36,882 nt of DNA from a virus, in IMG/VR virus record IMGVR_UViG_3300042466_002044, positions 1 to 36,882 of that record. One strand, written 5' to 3'. Shown here in pieces: positions 14,293 to 22,191 of this stretch. The stretch's first letter is position 1. The number at the start of each line of letters is the position of its first letter. Under the pieces are notes generated by a model, which made no database searches, was not told the DNA's origin, and saw only the letters and a program-made list of their open reading frames with translations. The translations under genes were made by a program, and so were the position numbers.

Positions 14293-15088
14293 GTTCGCAT
14301 CCATGATGATCTTCAATAACAATAGTTTTACTATGCATAATAGTTTCAATTTCTTCTATTTTGAAGAATGCAGTTCCATTATACTTTATTGCATTATCGA
14401 CTCCAACATCTAGGATTTTACCTTGATTTTTACATTCAGGATTTGCAGGAAATAAATGACCATGAGAATGCCCACAAATAGCCACATAATTAGAATGCTT
14501 TACTTTGTCCCAAATTCGGGGAGCCATGTGACGGCAAAATAGAAAAGTATTTCCAATTTTGAAATAACCTTCTTCGCCCCAATAAACGATATCATTTTCT
14601 TGAACATCTTTCAATTTTTTCCGAAGTCCCGGAAACCCTGAATTAGTATATTTTCCCACTGAAAATGGGAAAGTTTGGAACGGATGATCAGAAACAGTGT
14701 TTATTCCGTCTAATGACCCGTGATCATGTCCTGCATCTCGCATAGAATAATCAAAAGTTTGCTTATAATAATTTCGAAGGGAATCTTTATAAAAACGAGA
14801 GTGATATGATTCATGGTTGCCGAAAATGTAAAACATTCGGGCATTTATTTTTTGCAACAATGCAGCACTTTGTTCAGGGGGAGAATTTAGGCTAAAATCT
14901 CCGAGAAAAATTAACAAATCGTTTTTCGTTAGTTTAGAAACTTCATTTTCCAAAAACATATCATGATCTTGAAAAGAAGAAAAACCACGCGGCTTCCACA
15001 AAAAATCTTTTTGATGATTGTAGTGGAAATCACTGGAAAAGTAGATATTGTCGTAACTATTACGATTCAGTTTGTAAGGAGTGTTCAT
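14285..15088 (-). CDS. Calcineurin-like metallophosphoesterase
   Basis: A 267-residue protein with the full metallophosphoesterase motif set: SSDFHYNH, FLGDFSLN, FGNHES, a CRHMAP segment, and CGHSHGH near the C-terminus. It needs two metal ions and should hydrolyse a phosphomono- or phosphodiester, with substrate unknown. First gene of the minus-strand operon with the SLOG and 2H genes, expressed from a strong promoter 5 nt before its ATG (leaderless). It is not an obvious paralog of the HTH-phosphoesterase at 6677 beyond the shared fold. Confidence 0.85.
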   Translation of the reverse strand: MNTPYKLNRNSYDNIYFSSDFHYNHQKDFLWKPRGFSSFQDHDMFLENEVSKLTKNDLLIFLGDFSLNSPPEQSAALLQKINARMFYIFGNHESYHSRFYKDSLRNYYKQTFDYSMRDAGHDHGSLDGINTVSDHPFQTFPFSVGKYTNSGFPGLRKKLKDVQENDIVYWGEEGYFKIGNTFLFCRHMAPRIWDKVKHSNYVAICGHSHGHLFPANPECKNQGKILDVGVDNAIKYNGTAFFKIEEIETIMHSKTIVIEDHHGCEHV

Positions 15089-15093
15089 AAATT

Positions 15094-15121
15094 ATGATAC
15101 ATGATACCGCAAAATTGTCAA
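15094..15121 (-). promoter_or_regulatory. Promoter for phosphoesterase-SLOG-2H operon
   Basis: Minus strand: TTGACA (15121-15116), 16-nt spacer, TATCAT (15099-15094), 5 nt to the ATG at 15088. A direct repeat ATGATAC-ATGATAC (15094-15107 on plus) covers the -10. It lies back to back with the plus-strand promoter at 15127. Confidence 0.7.
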
Positions 15122-15126
15122 CCCTC

Positions 15127-15154
15127 TTGACATGAAAATGTTGTAGTGTATATT
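15127..15154 (+). promoter_or_regulatory. Promoter for 62-aa ORF, divergent
   Basis: TTGACA (15127-15132), 16-nt spacer ending GTG, TATATT (15149-15154), 6 nt to the ATG at 15161. Only 5 bp separate its -35 from that of the divergent promoter. Confidence 0.7.
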
Positions 15155-15160
15155 AAAAGA

Positions 15161-15349
15161 ATGGCTAAATTAGACAAGCATGAAAAAAAGTTTTTAGATC
15201 AGTTGGGTAAATTATTTTCCCAATATAAAATGATGATTGATTGGGAGAAATTAGAAATTAAGGAATTGAATAAAAAAGATTTTATTAAATTCTTAAAAAA
15301 GATAAAACCAATTCAAAAGGAAGATAATGAAACGGAGGAAAAATCTTGA
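15161..15349 (+). CDS. Small basic protein, 62 aa
   Basis: MAKLDKHEKKFLDQLGKLF... is Lys-rich, predicted all-helical and soluble, ending in an acidic tail. ATG at 15161 is fixed by the promoter; a start 15 nt upstream would lie within the -10. It could be a small early host-takeover or DNA-associated protein, but nothing specific supports this. The next promoter overlaps its 3' end. Confidence 0.6.
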   Translation: MAKLDKHEKKFLDQLGKLFSQYKMMIDWEKLEIKELNKKDFIKFLKKIKPIQKEDNETEEKS

Positions 15350-15374
15350 CAAATACAAAGAAATAATGTAACTT
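15346..15374 (+). promoter_or_regulatory. Promoter for vWA-kinase pair
   Basis: TTGACA (15346-15351), 17-nt spacer, TAACTT (15369-15374), 7 nt to the ATG at 15382. Leaderless geometry. Confidence 0.6.
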
Positions 15375-15381
15375 ATAAAGT

Positions 15382-16032
15382 ATGAAGAATTATACAGACT
15401 TGAACATAATTTTAGACAGAAGTGGGTCAATGAACAGTATTGCCCATGATATTACCGGAGGAATTAAAACTTTTTTGGAAAAAGAAAAAAATAGCGGAGA
15501 TGAAACAAAAGTATCATTTTACCAATTTGACGATCAATACGAAACAGTATTCACCGACAAGGACATTAAAGATGATATTAATATTTCCATTTCCCCAAGA
15601 GGATCAACTGCATTATTGGATGCAATTGGAAAAACAATGACAATTGTTGGAGAAAAACTGGTAAAAATGGCAGAAGAAGATCGTCCTAATCGGGTATTGT
15701 TTTTAGTTATAACAGATGGATTTGAAAATGCATCCAAAGAATTCTCTGCATCCACTGTTTCGGAAAAAATTAAACATCAACGTGAAAAATATGCATGGGA
15801 TTTTGTTTTCCTTGGTGCAGGAGAAGAAGCAGTGCTAAAGCAACATCAATCTCTTGGTATTACAGGTTCATCTTCTAGAGGTTTTGCCAGAGATTCGACA
15901 AGCATATCAGAAGGTTTTAAATCAGTTTGTGACAGCTATACCTCTTATAAAACATTGGATCGAACAGATGCATCAACATATTGCCGCACTTTTAGCTTTG
16001 ACGAAAAAGAGAATGATAAAGAAGTTGTATGA
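15382..16032 (+). CDS. TerY-like von Willebrand factor A domain protein
   Basis: A 216-residue single-domain vWA protein with an intact MIDAS: D12-RSGSM, the Thr in PRGSTALLDA (about residue 75) and ITDGFEN (about 111). Similar stand-alone vWA proteins (TerY type) accompany tellurite-resistance and phosphorylation modules. It probably binds a protein partner through a divalent metal. It overlaps the following P-loop gene by 4 nt (ATGA), which suggests they act together. This is the second vWA protein in the window. Confidence 0.8.
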   Translation: MKNYTDLNIILDRSGSMNSIAHDITGGIKTFLEKEKNSGDETKVSFYQFDDQYETVFTDKDIKDDINISISPRGSTALLDAIGKTMTIVGEKLVKMAEEDRPNRVLFLVITDGFENASKEFSASTVSEKIKHQREKYAWDFVFLGAGEEAVLKQHQSLGITGSSSRGFARDSTSISEGFKSVCDSYTSYKTLDRTDASTYCRTFSFDEKENDKEVV

Positions 16033-16721
16033 GAATTGCTATAACAGGAACGCAAAACAATGGAAAAACAACATTAGTTGAAACTTTTAAACAGTTTTGG
16101 CCTATGTATGAAACCCCGACGAAGTCTTACCGAGACTTGATTAGAGAAAAAGAATTAACTTTGAATGAAAATGGCACACTAGAATCACAGAAAATTATTC
16201 GTGATTTTCTTGTTGATCAAGCACTTGAAAATTCAGGAAAAACAAAAACTCTACATGATCGGTGTGTATTGGATAATTTGGCATACTCCCTATGGTTAGC
16301 AGAATATAATAAGCTATCAGAGGATGAAAATGCAAATAGTGAATTTCTTGCAACATCACTTCTCTTGACAAAAGAGAGTCTGAAGTTTTATGATATAATT
16401 TTTTGGCTTCCATTAAATCCGAATATACAATTATCACCGTCCCCAAATCGTTCAACTAGTGAAAAATATCGTGAAGAAATTGATAATGTTTTTCACGGAA
16501 TTTATGAACATTATAAAAAGAATAGCGGAGTGGTTTTTGATAAAGAAGATCAACCTGCATTTATTCTTTTAGAAGGTGACGTTCATGAAAAGATAAACAC
16601 TATTCGGGAATACTTAAATCCAGAAGGTGACTTGATTGAAACTGAACAATCAGTTTTGGGTGACTTGGAAACAATGTATGACGAAATTGCATTGAGAAGT
16701 CAAATCAAGAATGTAGTTTGA
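16029..16721 (+). CDS. NadR/AAA_28-like P-loop protein
   Basis: A 230-residue protein with Walker A GTQNNGKT at residues 7-14, right at the N-terminus. A conserved HDRCVLDNLAYSLW segment and an IIFWLPL strand follow, as in the NadR-type kinase/AAA_28 family. Members phosphorylate small nucleosides such as nicotinamide riboside or act as nucleotide switches. A kinase-like role in NAD or nucleotide metabolism is plausible but unproven. It is translationally coupled to the vWA gene upstream. Confidence 0.7.
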   Translation: MRIAITGTQNNGKTTLVETFKQFWPMYETPTKSYRDLIREKELTLNENGTLESQKIIRDFLVDQALENSGKTKTLHDRCVLDNLAYSLWLAEYNKLSEDENANSEFLATSLLLTKESLKFYDIIFWLPLNPNIQLSPSPNRSTSEKYREEIDNVFHGIYEHYKKNSGVVFDKEDQPAFILLEGDVHEKINTIREYLNPEGDLIETEQSVLGDLETMYDEIALRSQIKNVV

Positions 16722-16745
16722 AAAGACCCAGAAAAATAGTAAATA
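16718..16745 (+). promoter_or_regulatory. Possible promoter for 60-aa ORF
   Basis: TTGAAA (16718-16723), 16-nt spacer, TAAATA (16740-16745), 7 nt to the ATG at 16753. The boxes are weak but the geometry fits. Confidence 0.35.
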
Positions 16746-16752
16746 ATAGCGT

Positions 16753-16935
16753 ATGGTAATAATAAATCAAAACACTGTTAAACTTTGCAGAGCAGGTTCT
16801 TGCTGCCCTTCAATTGAAAAAATCCCAGATAATAATAGTTTTGTACTTCGTGATGATCATGGAGGAACATTACTATTAACACAAGATGAACTATCAATCT
16901 TAAAAGAAGCGATAACTCATTTCGAAAATCAATAA
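16753..16935 (+). CDS. Small conserved-looking phage protein, 60 aa
   Basis: MVIINQNTVKLCRAGSCCPSIEK... contains a CRAGSCCPS motif, then a VLRDDHGG turn and a C-terminal helix (TQDELSILKEAI). I recall similar short CCP-containing proteins in other large phages but know no function. A strong terminator follows 4 nt after the stop. Confidence 0.65.
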   Translation: MVIINQNTVKLCRAGSCCPSIEKIPDNNSFVLRDDHGGTLLLTQDELSILKEAITHFENQ

Positions 16936-16939
16936 AAAT

Positions 16940-16969
16940 AAAAAACCCGGATTTTTATCCGGGTTTTTT
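16940..16969. terminator. Strong bidirectional intrinsic terminator
   Basis: AAAAAACCCGGAT (16940-16952) pairs with ATCCGGGTTTTTT (16957-16969) around a TTTT loop, with T-tracts in both directions. It separates convergent transcription from 16753 (plus) and phoH (minus). Confidence 0.9.
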
Positions 16970-16971
16970 AT

Positions 16972-17697
16972 TTAAGAGGTTATCAATTTTTTATAATCGC
17001 TATATCGTTTAGAAATGTATTTTACAAATGCACTTCTCATAACAAGTTCAGGATCACGCAATTCAAAGTAGTGTATTCCATGTTTTTCAGATTCTGAATT
17101 ATTGAAAAGATTAACTAGTTTAGAAAATTCTTGTTGAAAGTTTTTAGGCAAATCGCATTGATCAGAATCTGCAATTAAAAACATTTTGGAATTTTCTTCC
17201 AAGCGAGTCATAATTGTAATAAGTTCATTCATAACAAAATTCTGTCCCTCATCAACAATAATAACTGCATTATCAAGACTTCGACCGCGAAGATAGGAAA
17301 CCGGAATAACTTCGATAATTCCATCTTTAGTAAAATTGTCTATTTCTTCAGGTTTTAGGAGTTTATTTAGTGCATCATGAAATGGACCTGCATAAACAGC
17401 AATCTTTTCTTCCCAACTGCCCGGTAGCGCACATAATTTACTTTGAGCAGATTCTACGGCACTGCGAACATAATATATTTTCTTACATTTATTTCGCTGA
17501 AGAATTCGTAGTGCTGCAAAAGTAGACATTATTGTTTTTCCTGTTCCTGCTAAAGAATCGACTATGATACATTTAGATTTACAATCCAACATCTTTTCTA
17601 AAATCTCTTCTTGTTTATAATTCCAAGAAAATGGCTCAGATATTAAGAACGAAGTTTTCATCCGTTCTTTTACGTTTTTGGCACGGTGTATTCCCAT
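16972..17697 (-). CDS. phoH: PhoH-like ATPase
   Basis: A 241-residue protein with Walker A SLAGTGKT at residues 48-55 and Walker B VIIVDEGQN near 144, in the arrangement of the PhoH family. An SYLRGRSLDNA segment precedes Walker B, as in PhoH proteins. PhoH-like genes are frequent in large and marine phages; biochemical reports point to ATPase or RNA-helicase-type activity, but the role in infection is unclear. It has its own promoter, 5 nt before the ATG, and ends at the bidirectional terminator. Confidence 0.88.
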   Translation of the reverse strand: MGIHRAKNVKERMKTSFLISEPFSWNYKQEEILEKMLDCKSKCIIVDSLAGTGKTIMSTFAALRILQRNKCKKIYYVRSAVESAQSKLCALPGSWEEKIAVYAGPFHDALNKLLKPEEIDNFTKDGIIEVIPVSYLRGRSLDNAVIIVDEGQNFVMNELITIMTRLEENSKMFLIADSDQCDLPKNFQQEFSKLVNLFNNSESEKHGIHYFELRDPELVMRSAFVKYISKRYSDYKKLITS

Positions 17698-17702
17698 GTA
17701 TA

Positions 17703-17730
17703 ATTATACTTACCGTGGGTTATGTGGAAA
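17703..17730 (-). promoter_or_regulatory. Promoter for phoH
   Basis: Minus strand: TTTCCA (17730-17725), 16-nt spacer, consensus TATAAT (17708-17703), 5 nt to the ATG at 17697. It overlaps the end of the gp4-like gene. Confidence 0.5.
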
Positions 17731-18205
17731 GTAATTTTTCAATGTTATTTTCGTCGATAATAATGAATTGCATATTCTTTTTTTCGCAATATTTTTTTGC
17801 AGCCTCCCATTTTGCCTGATTAATAGCCCATTGTACATTTTCATATAAAATTGTAGACTTTTTCTTGTTGCCATGAGTAGTCGGCTGTTTAGTTTGTTTA
17901 TGCGGTTTAATCTCCACTAAAAATTCTTTAATAGTTTCCCCGACTCTTAATTTCATATAAAAATCTACAAAATACCGTGCAATTTCTGTTCTTCCACTTT
18001 GAGCCGTTTTTATAGGATGAACATATGGAACTATCACTTTTTCACTACTCCAAGACAACACATTAGGATTTTTATCCAAGACTTTCATAACCTTTAATTC
18101 CAAGCCGGAACGGTACTCAGGAGGCGTTTTGTTAAGACACTTGGCTGAGTCTACAGGTTTGAAGAACCCTTGCTTAAATTCACGATACGTGCGTTTCTTA
18201 CTCAT
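17720..18205 (-). CDS. T4 gp4-like head completion protein
   Basis: A 161-residue basic protein close to T4 gp4 (about 150 residues). It shares the order YRSGLELKVMKVLDKNP, an SWSSEKVIVPYVHP strand, RYFVDFYMK, FLVEIKPHKQTKQP and NQAKWEAAKKYCEKKNMQFIII. The D...E-x-K pattern is that of a PD-(D/E)XK nuclease-like fold. In T4 the protein joins the filled head before tail attachment. Its start overlaps the small membrane protein by 8 nt. Last gene of the long minus-strand structural operon. Confidence 0.85.
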   Translation of the reverse strand: MSKKRTYREFKQGFFKPVDSAKCLNKTPPEYRSGLELKVMKVLDKNPNVLSWSSEKVIVPYVHPIKTAQSGRTEIARYFVDFYMKLRVGETIKEFLVEIKPHKQTKQPTTHGNKKKSTILYENVQWAINQAKWEAAKKYCEKKNMQFIIIDENNIEKLLST

Positions 18206-18425
18206 TTTTTAAAACTTTTATTTCATCGTTTTGTGCTTTGACTTTTGAGTTTAATTTTTTAATAGTAGTTTCTTGGTAGAAATGTGATATAATTCCTCCG
18301 ACCGTTGCATAAAAAATTTCTGGAGCGACTTTTCCCATGAAAAAGCCGATTATTATAGAACAAAGTGCTATTAATGTAAAAGTATATCTAACAAGATTAT
18401 ACGATTGATTATTTAAGAAGTTCAT
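18198..18425 (-). CDS. Small membrane protein, holin-like
   Basis: A 75-residue protein with two predicted membrane segments (FTLIALCSIIIGFFMG and IFYATVGGIISHFY), then a charged coiled-coil tail (about 48-75). This topology suits a class II holin or spanin-associated membrane protein, though no lysin is adjacent. I chose ATG at 18425, which overlaps the upstream gene's end, over a TTG at 18443. It overlaps the gp4-like gene by 8 nt. Confidence 0.6.
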   Translation of the reverse strand: MNFLNNQSYNLVRYTFTLIALCSIIIGFFMGKVAPEIFYATVGGIISHFYQETTIKKLNSKVKAQNDEIKVLKNE

Positions 18426-18741
18426 TAAGTCGGTTTTCCGCAACTACTAAGTTTTGCAACATAACTTCTTCAGTTTGAACTTTCTGTTCAGTTACGGTTA
18501 AATCTAAGCCAACATATGGACCAAATTTTTCAAAAACTAATTTTACTTTAGATAAAACGCTTACAATTTGAGGTAGATTCTTTTGAAGAAGTTGACCAAG
18601 TTTTGTATCGTTTGTATGTTCACTGATATAATTCAATGCAACAAGTGTTTTATTAATTGCTACATAAGTTCCATTCAAAACCGCTTTTATTTTTTCACGA
18701 TTTTTAACTATTTGTAATGCTGCGATAAATTTCTTAAACAT
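18409..18741 (-). CDS. Hypothetical protein, 110 aa
   Basis: A Lys-rich, mainly helical protein, MFKKFIAALQIVKNREKIKAVLNG..., with amphipathic rather than clearly membrane-spanning helices and a C-terminal helix EVMLQNLVVAENRLNELL. It lies 6 nt after the methyltransferase stop and overlaps the holin-like gene by 17 nt. Function unknown; a lysis or tail-related accessory role is possible from position only. Confidence 0.55.
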   Translation of the reverse strand: MFKKFIAALQIVKNREKIKAVLNGTYVAINKTLVALNYISEHTNDTKLGQLLQKNLPQIVSVLSKVKLVFEKFGPYVGLDLTVTEQKVQTEEVMLQNLVVAENRLNELLK

Positions 18742-18747
18742 AATAAA

Positions 18748-19413
18748 CTACTTATCGTTTCTAGTTGCAATAAACAATGCCAGAGAATTATCATTTGCTA
18801 TGGATTGATATTTTACAGTATAACCCAAGGAAATTAATTTATCTACGAAATCTTTATGAGTTAATGATTTCCCATTTACAAAGTTTATAGGTAAATCACA
18901 AAGATGAACTTCACCTACTATATTTTCTATTTTCTCAAAAATATATTCCGGGCTTTCAAATATTATAGAATATTCACTACCTTCACAATCAAGTTTCATC
19001 AATTTAACATTGGAAGAAAGATTTTGAACAATTTCTTCCAATGTTATAACTTCTATATCATTCCCCTCTGCCAAGCATAATCCTCCATAATTTTTTATTT
19101 CTGCATTTTTGATATTATCTCCTACGATTATTTGCATATTTTTTAATCTATAATTTCCTCTAACTGCTTTTTGAAAAGCCTGAATATCTTTGCCTTCTAT
19201 ATTATTAGATAATATTTGGAAATTTTCATGAAACGGTTCATAAGTGTATATATTTCTGGAATTGCATTCCCATGCTTTTAAAGCGAATGACCCAATATGT
19301 CCGCCAATATCTAATATAATATCAGTCTCAAGAAACTTGTCAATCTTGTACTCATTGTAATAATATACACTGTTGAATACTATTTCATCGTTTGTATTTT
19401 TACGAAATATCAT
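18748..19413 (-). CDS. FkbM-family methyltransferase
   Basis: A 221-residue SAM-dependent methyltransferase of the FkbM type. Motif I is DIILDIGGHIGSFAL (about 31-45), followed by YTYEPF with the acidic ribose-binding residue, a GDNI segment, and KLDCEGSEY, the FkbM hallmark. FkbM enzymes usually O-methylate sugars. It overlaps the glycosyltransferase stop by 4 nt and sits in the tail-fibre operon. I infer that the pair decorates a virion protein or glycan. Confidence 0.82.
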   Translation of the reverse strand: MIFRKNTNDEIVFNSVYYYNEYKIDKFLETDIILDIGGHIGSFALKAWECNSRNIYTYEPFHENFQILSNNIEGKDIQAFQKAVRGNYRLKNMQIIVGDNIKNAEIKNYGGLCLAEGNDIEVITLEEIVQNLSSNVKLMKLDCEGSEYSIIFESPEYIFEKIENIVGEVHLCDLPINFVNGKSLTHKDFVDKLISLGYTVKYQSIANDNSLALFIATRNDK

Positions 19414-20456
19414 ATTATTTGTTTTATAGATTTTGTAACATTTTCAAATGAATAATCATTTATATTAGAGAAGTTGTAAGTTGTTGACCCATAATTTTCA
19501 ATAATATTTACTAATTTATCCACTGCATCGTCAAATTTTGGATTTGCCCATTGCCCTAAAAACAAATTATGATTTGTATCCACTAAATCATAATCTATTA
19601 ATAATCTCGGATCAGACATAAAATCCGTATTACCCGAATAATTCGTTGCTAATGGAATTGTATTTAATGGAATTGCTTCTGCCAAGCACAATCCGAAACC
19701 TTCACTTCGATGCATGGATAATAATACATGAGATTTTGCGATTAATTCTTGAACTTGTAATGACGAGTAATATTCGTCTATTACTGTTATGTCAGCGTCT
19801 TGGTTTAAATAAGAAATAAGACTTCGTTCTGTATCAGATATTGTAAATGTTTTAAATAAAATTCGGGTTTCGGGATACAACGATTTCACAGTTTTTGCAA
19901 CACTCAAACTATCCATTATATTTTTCCGATCAATGTTACTAGATATATTTCCCATGATTAGAATAGTGAATTTCTCGAATTTGCTATAATTCTTCAAAGG
20001 AAAAGGAATGGGATGCTTTATTATTCTAATTTTATCGGAAGAAATATAATTAGAAAATATTTGTTTGCAATAATTACTTGCGGTCCATATTTCATCAAAA
20101 TCAGATAACATTTCTGCTTCTTCATCTTCTAATTTACTACTTTCCCATACAAAATAACCGATTTTTTTATAATCATCTAGGTTTCTACAACAACTGCAAC
20201 GAGGTTTAGTTATTTTTGAAAGTTCTAGATAATTTTTTATTGTTGTGTGAATAAATCGAATATTATGATCAATTTTTTTAGTGTATTTAGGAAAAAATAC
20301 TTCGTCTGATTCAGAATTCGATGAAAAAATATTTATATCAAAAACATCAGGATTAGAAAATTGTTGAAAACATTCCACATAACGACGGAAAACTTCCCCG
20401 AGAGATGTTTTACTATTTGCTAAACCGGATAGTATAATTTTATCGGTTGGGTTCAT
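19410..20456 (-). CDS. GT4-type glycosyltransferase
   Basis: A 348-residue GT-B glycosyltransferase. The C-terminal half has ILIMGNISSNIDRKNI (nucleotide-sugar contact with R and K) and SEGFGLCLAEAIPLNTIP, the E-x7-E motif of retaining GT4 enzymes. A CSCC cluster (about residues 87-90) is unusual. It lies between a Cys-rich fibre-operon protein and the FkbM methyltransferase, so glycosylation of a tail or capsid protein is the likely context. Donor and acceptor cannot be read. Confidence 0.8.
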   Translation of the reverse strand: MNPTDKIILSGLANSKTSLGEVFRRYVECFQQFSNPDVFDINIFSSNSESDEVFFPKYTKKIDHNIRFIHTTIKNYLELSKITKPRCSCCRNLDDYKKIGYFVWESSKLEDEEAEMLSDFDEIWTASNYCKQIFSNYISSDKIRIIKHPIPFPLKNYSKFEKFTILIMGNISSNIDRKNIMDSLSVAKTVKSLYPETRILFKTFTISDTERSLISYLNQDADITVIDEYYSSLQVQELIAKSHVLLSMHRSEGFGLCLAEAIPLNTIPLATNYSGNTDFMSDPRLLIDYDLVDTNHNLFLGQWANPKFDDAVDKLVNIIENYGSTTYNFSNINDYSFENVTKSIKQII

Positions 20457-20471
20457 TATAGATATTAACCG

Positions 20472-21095
20472 TTAACTACACATTAATTCAATAGTAAATT
20501 CATTTTGACTTGGACAACCGCTATATAATACTGCTCCAGATTTTGATGTGATATAAACCCATGGAATAGATTCATGACAAACTCCGGGACCGAGACTACC
20601 ATTCTTTCCTTTTTTAGGATTTCCTGCGACATTACAAATTAATTGAAATGTTATTTTCTTTTCATCGACAGATGCAATACTTTCCGCTTCAGCAGTAGAT
20701 AACACAAATGAGCTTTCTCTTTCACCTCCAGAAGGATAGTTGTCCAAGTTTACATCGCCCAAAAATAAACCATTTGCATAAAACAAATATCTGGACGCAT
20801 TACAATTATGAGGTTGTGGACATGGATTTGTAATACCTTGATAAGTCGGATTTCCTGAATATATTACCCGAATAGTAATACCTTCAGTAATACACTTGTT
20901 TCCACATTCTTGTTCATCCGAAACTTTGATAAAACTGTAATCATAAAGGTTTGGATCAAAAAGAGTAGTTGATGATAGCAATGCAAAAGAATTAGTCTTT
21001 TCAACAAAGAATTTTTTACGAACGCCATTAACAAACATTTCAATAAATTGCTCATTATAGTTGGCGAATAGTGGATCGTCGGTGCGGAAATTCAT
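20472..21095 (-). CDS. Cys-rich probable tail-fibre-associated protein
   Basis: A 207-residue protein starting MNFRTDDPLFANYNEQFIEMFVNG, beta-rich, with Cys in CGNKC, NPCPQPHNC and a terminal MCS. It contains Gly/Pro turns (GKNGSLGPGVC) like virion surface proteins. It overlaps the preceding fibre-associated gene by 4 nt (ATGA) in the same operon. I recognise no domain. A decoration or receptor-binding accessory role is inferred from context. Confidence 0.6.
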   Translation of the reverse strand: MNFRTDDPLFANYNEQFIEMFVNGVRKKFFVEKTNSFALLSSTTLFDPNLYDYSFIKVSDEQECGNKCITEGITIRVIYSGNPTYQGITNPCPQPHNCNASRYLFYANGLFLGDVNLDNYPSGGERESSFVLSTAEAESIASVDEKKITFQLICNVAGNPKKGKNGSLGPGVCHESIPWVYITSKSGAVLYSGCPSQNEFTIELMCS

Positions 21096-22189
21096 GAAAA
21101 TAAATCAGATAATTGTTCAATCGCTAATAATTCTTCTGGACTATTAAAGATTTGACTAGGGGAGAATGATAATGCTCCACCATAAGGAATAGCTTCACCA
21201 CATTCTGTTAAAATATATTTAGGAACACTGTCACAATATTTACGATTTTCATAAATGGCATTAAGATCCAATGAATTATAGCAATCACTGCAAATATTTC
21301 TTGGACAAAATTCGATATTGGAGTAAGGATGATATGTCCAAGAATTGTTTATAATTTTATAGAAAAATGCTCCACCACTTGTAACAGCAACATCTTTTAA
21401 ATCGAATAGTATAATTTCTTCTGGAGGAATAACTTCTAATTCGATATATTTAGATTTATAGATATTATACAAATTATTATATTGTGTTATATATGAATCG
21501 AAATATGCTAAATCAATTTCACTGAAATTAGCTAATTGTGTTGAACTGAAAATGTTTGTACTCTTATCAAATTCCACAAATGTAGAATAACTGCTAAGGT
21601 CTTTAATTTTATCAACGTAAAAATTTGTATAATTGTACTTTTTTAATAAGAAATTTATTAAAGAGATAATTGCATTTAATTGATTTTTGATTCCTAAAAA
21701 TCTATACACTTTTTTAACAGTTGTAGTATATTTTAGAGCAATTTCTTCTAATTTAGACGAATCATAATTTAATATACGGGCACCCTCCAGCATTTCGTCA
21801 CTATAATTTTTACATAAGAAATCGCAACGCAAGATTTGTGTTGGTGAAAAATCTGTTGCAGGAAAATAATCATTTAACCATGTTTCAATTTCTACAAAAT
21901 TAGCCACATAATTAAATGTTTTATAAAAAGCTATTTGAACAGGTTCTTCCCAATATCCTTGTAGATTGTAAACAAGATCAGACGAATTTTTCCAATTAGC
22001 TGAATAAGAATTTAGAAACGTAGAAAGATCGCTCAATTTTGACGCAATTTCATTAAATTTCAACAGAGAGTTCCATTTACTAATATCACTATACAAAAGA
22101 TCAATTCTAACATTAAATTCATTCATGTTAGAATTGATTTGAGCTAATCCATTACCAAGATATTTGTACTCTGAAATTTCTTGAATCAT
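21092..22189 (-). CDS. Tail-fibre-associated protein, paralog A
   Basis: A 365-residue protein. Its N-terminal 120 residues match the next upstream protein in pattern: IN-N start helix, S..W..L, SxxW, YW..P and W.N..P..., indicating duplication. Residues about 150-260 are helical (coiled-coil-like). The C-terminus has a Cys-containing motif ICSDCYNSL and ECGEAIPYGGALSFSP. It starts 2 nt after its paralog's stop and ends overlapping the Cys-rich gene. Probably a structural or assembly component of the distal tail. Confidence 0.65.
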   Translation of the reverse strand: MIQEISEYKYLGNGLAQINSNMNEFNVRIDLLYSDISKWNSLLKFNEIASKLSDLSTFLNSYSANWKNSSDLVYNLQGYWEEPVQIAFYKTFNYVANFVEIETWLNDYFPATDFSPTQILRCDFLCKNYSDEMLEGARILNYDSSKLEEIALKYTTTVKKVYRFLGIKNQLNAIISLINFLLKKYNYTNFYVDKIKDLSSYSTFVEFDKSTNIFSSTQLANFSEIDLAYFDSYITQYNNLYNIYKSKYIELEVIPPEEIILFDLKDVAVTSGGAFFYKIINNSWTYHPYSNIEFCPRNICSDCYNSLDLNAIYENRKYCDSVPKYILTECGEAIPYGGALSFSPSQIFNSPEELLAIEQLSDLFS

Positions 22190-22191
22190 AA

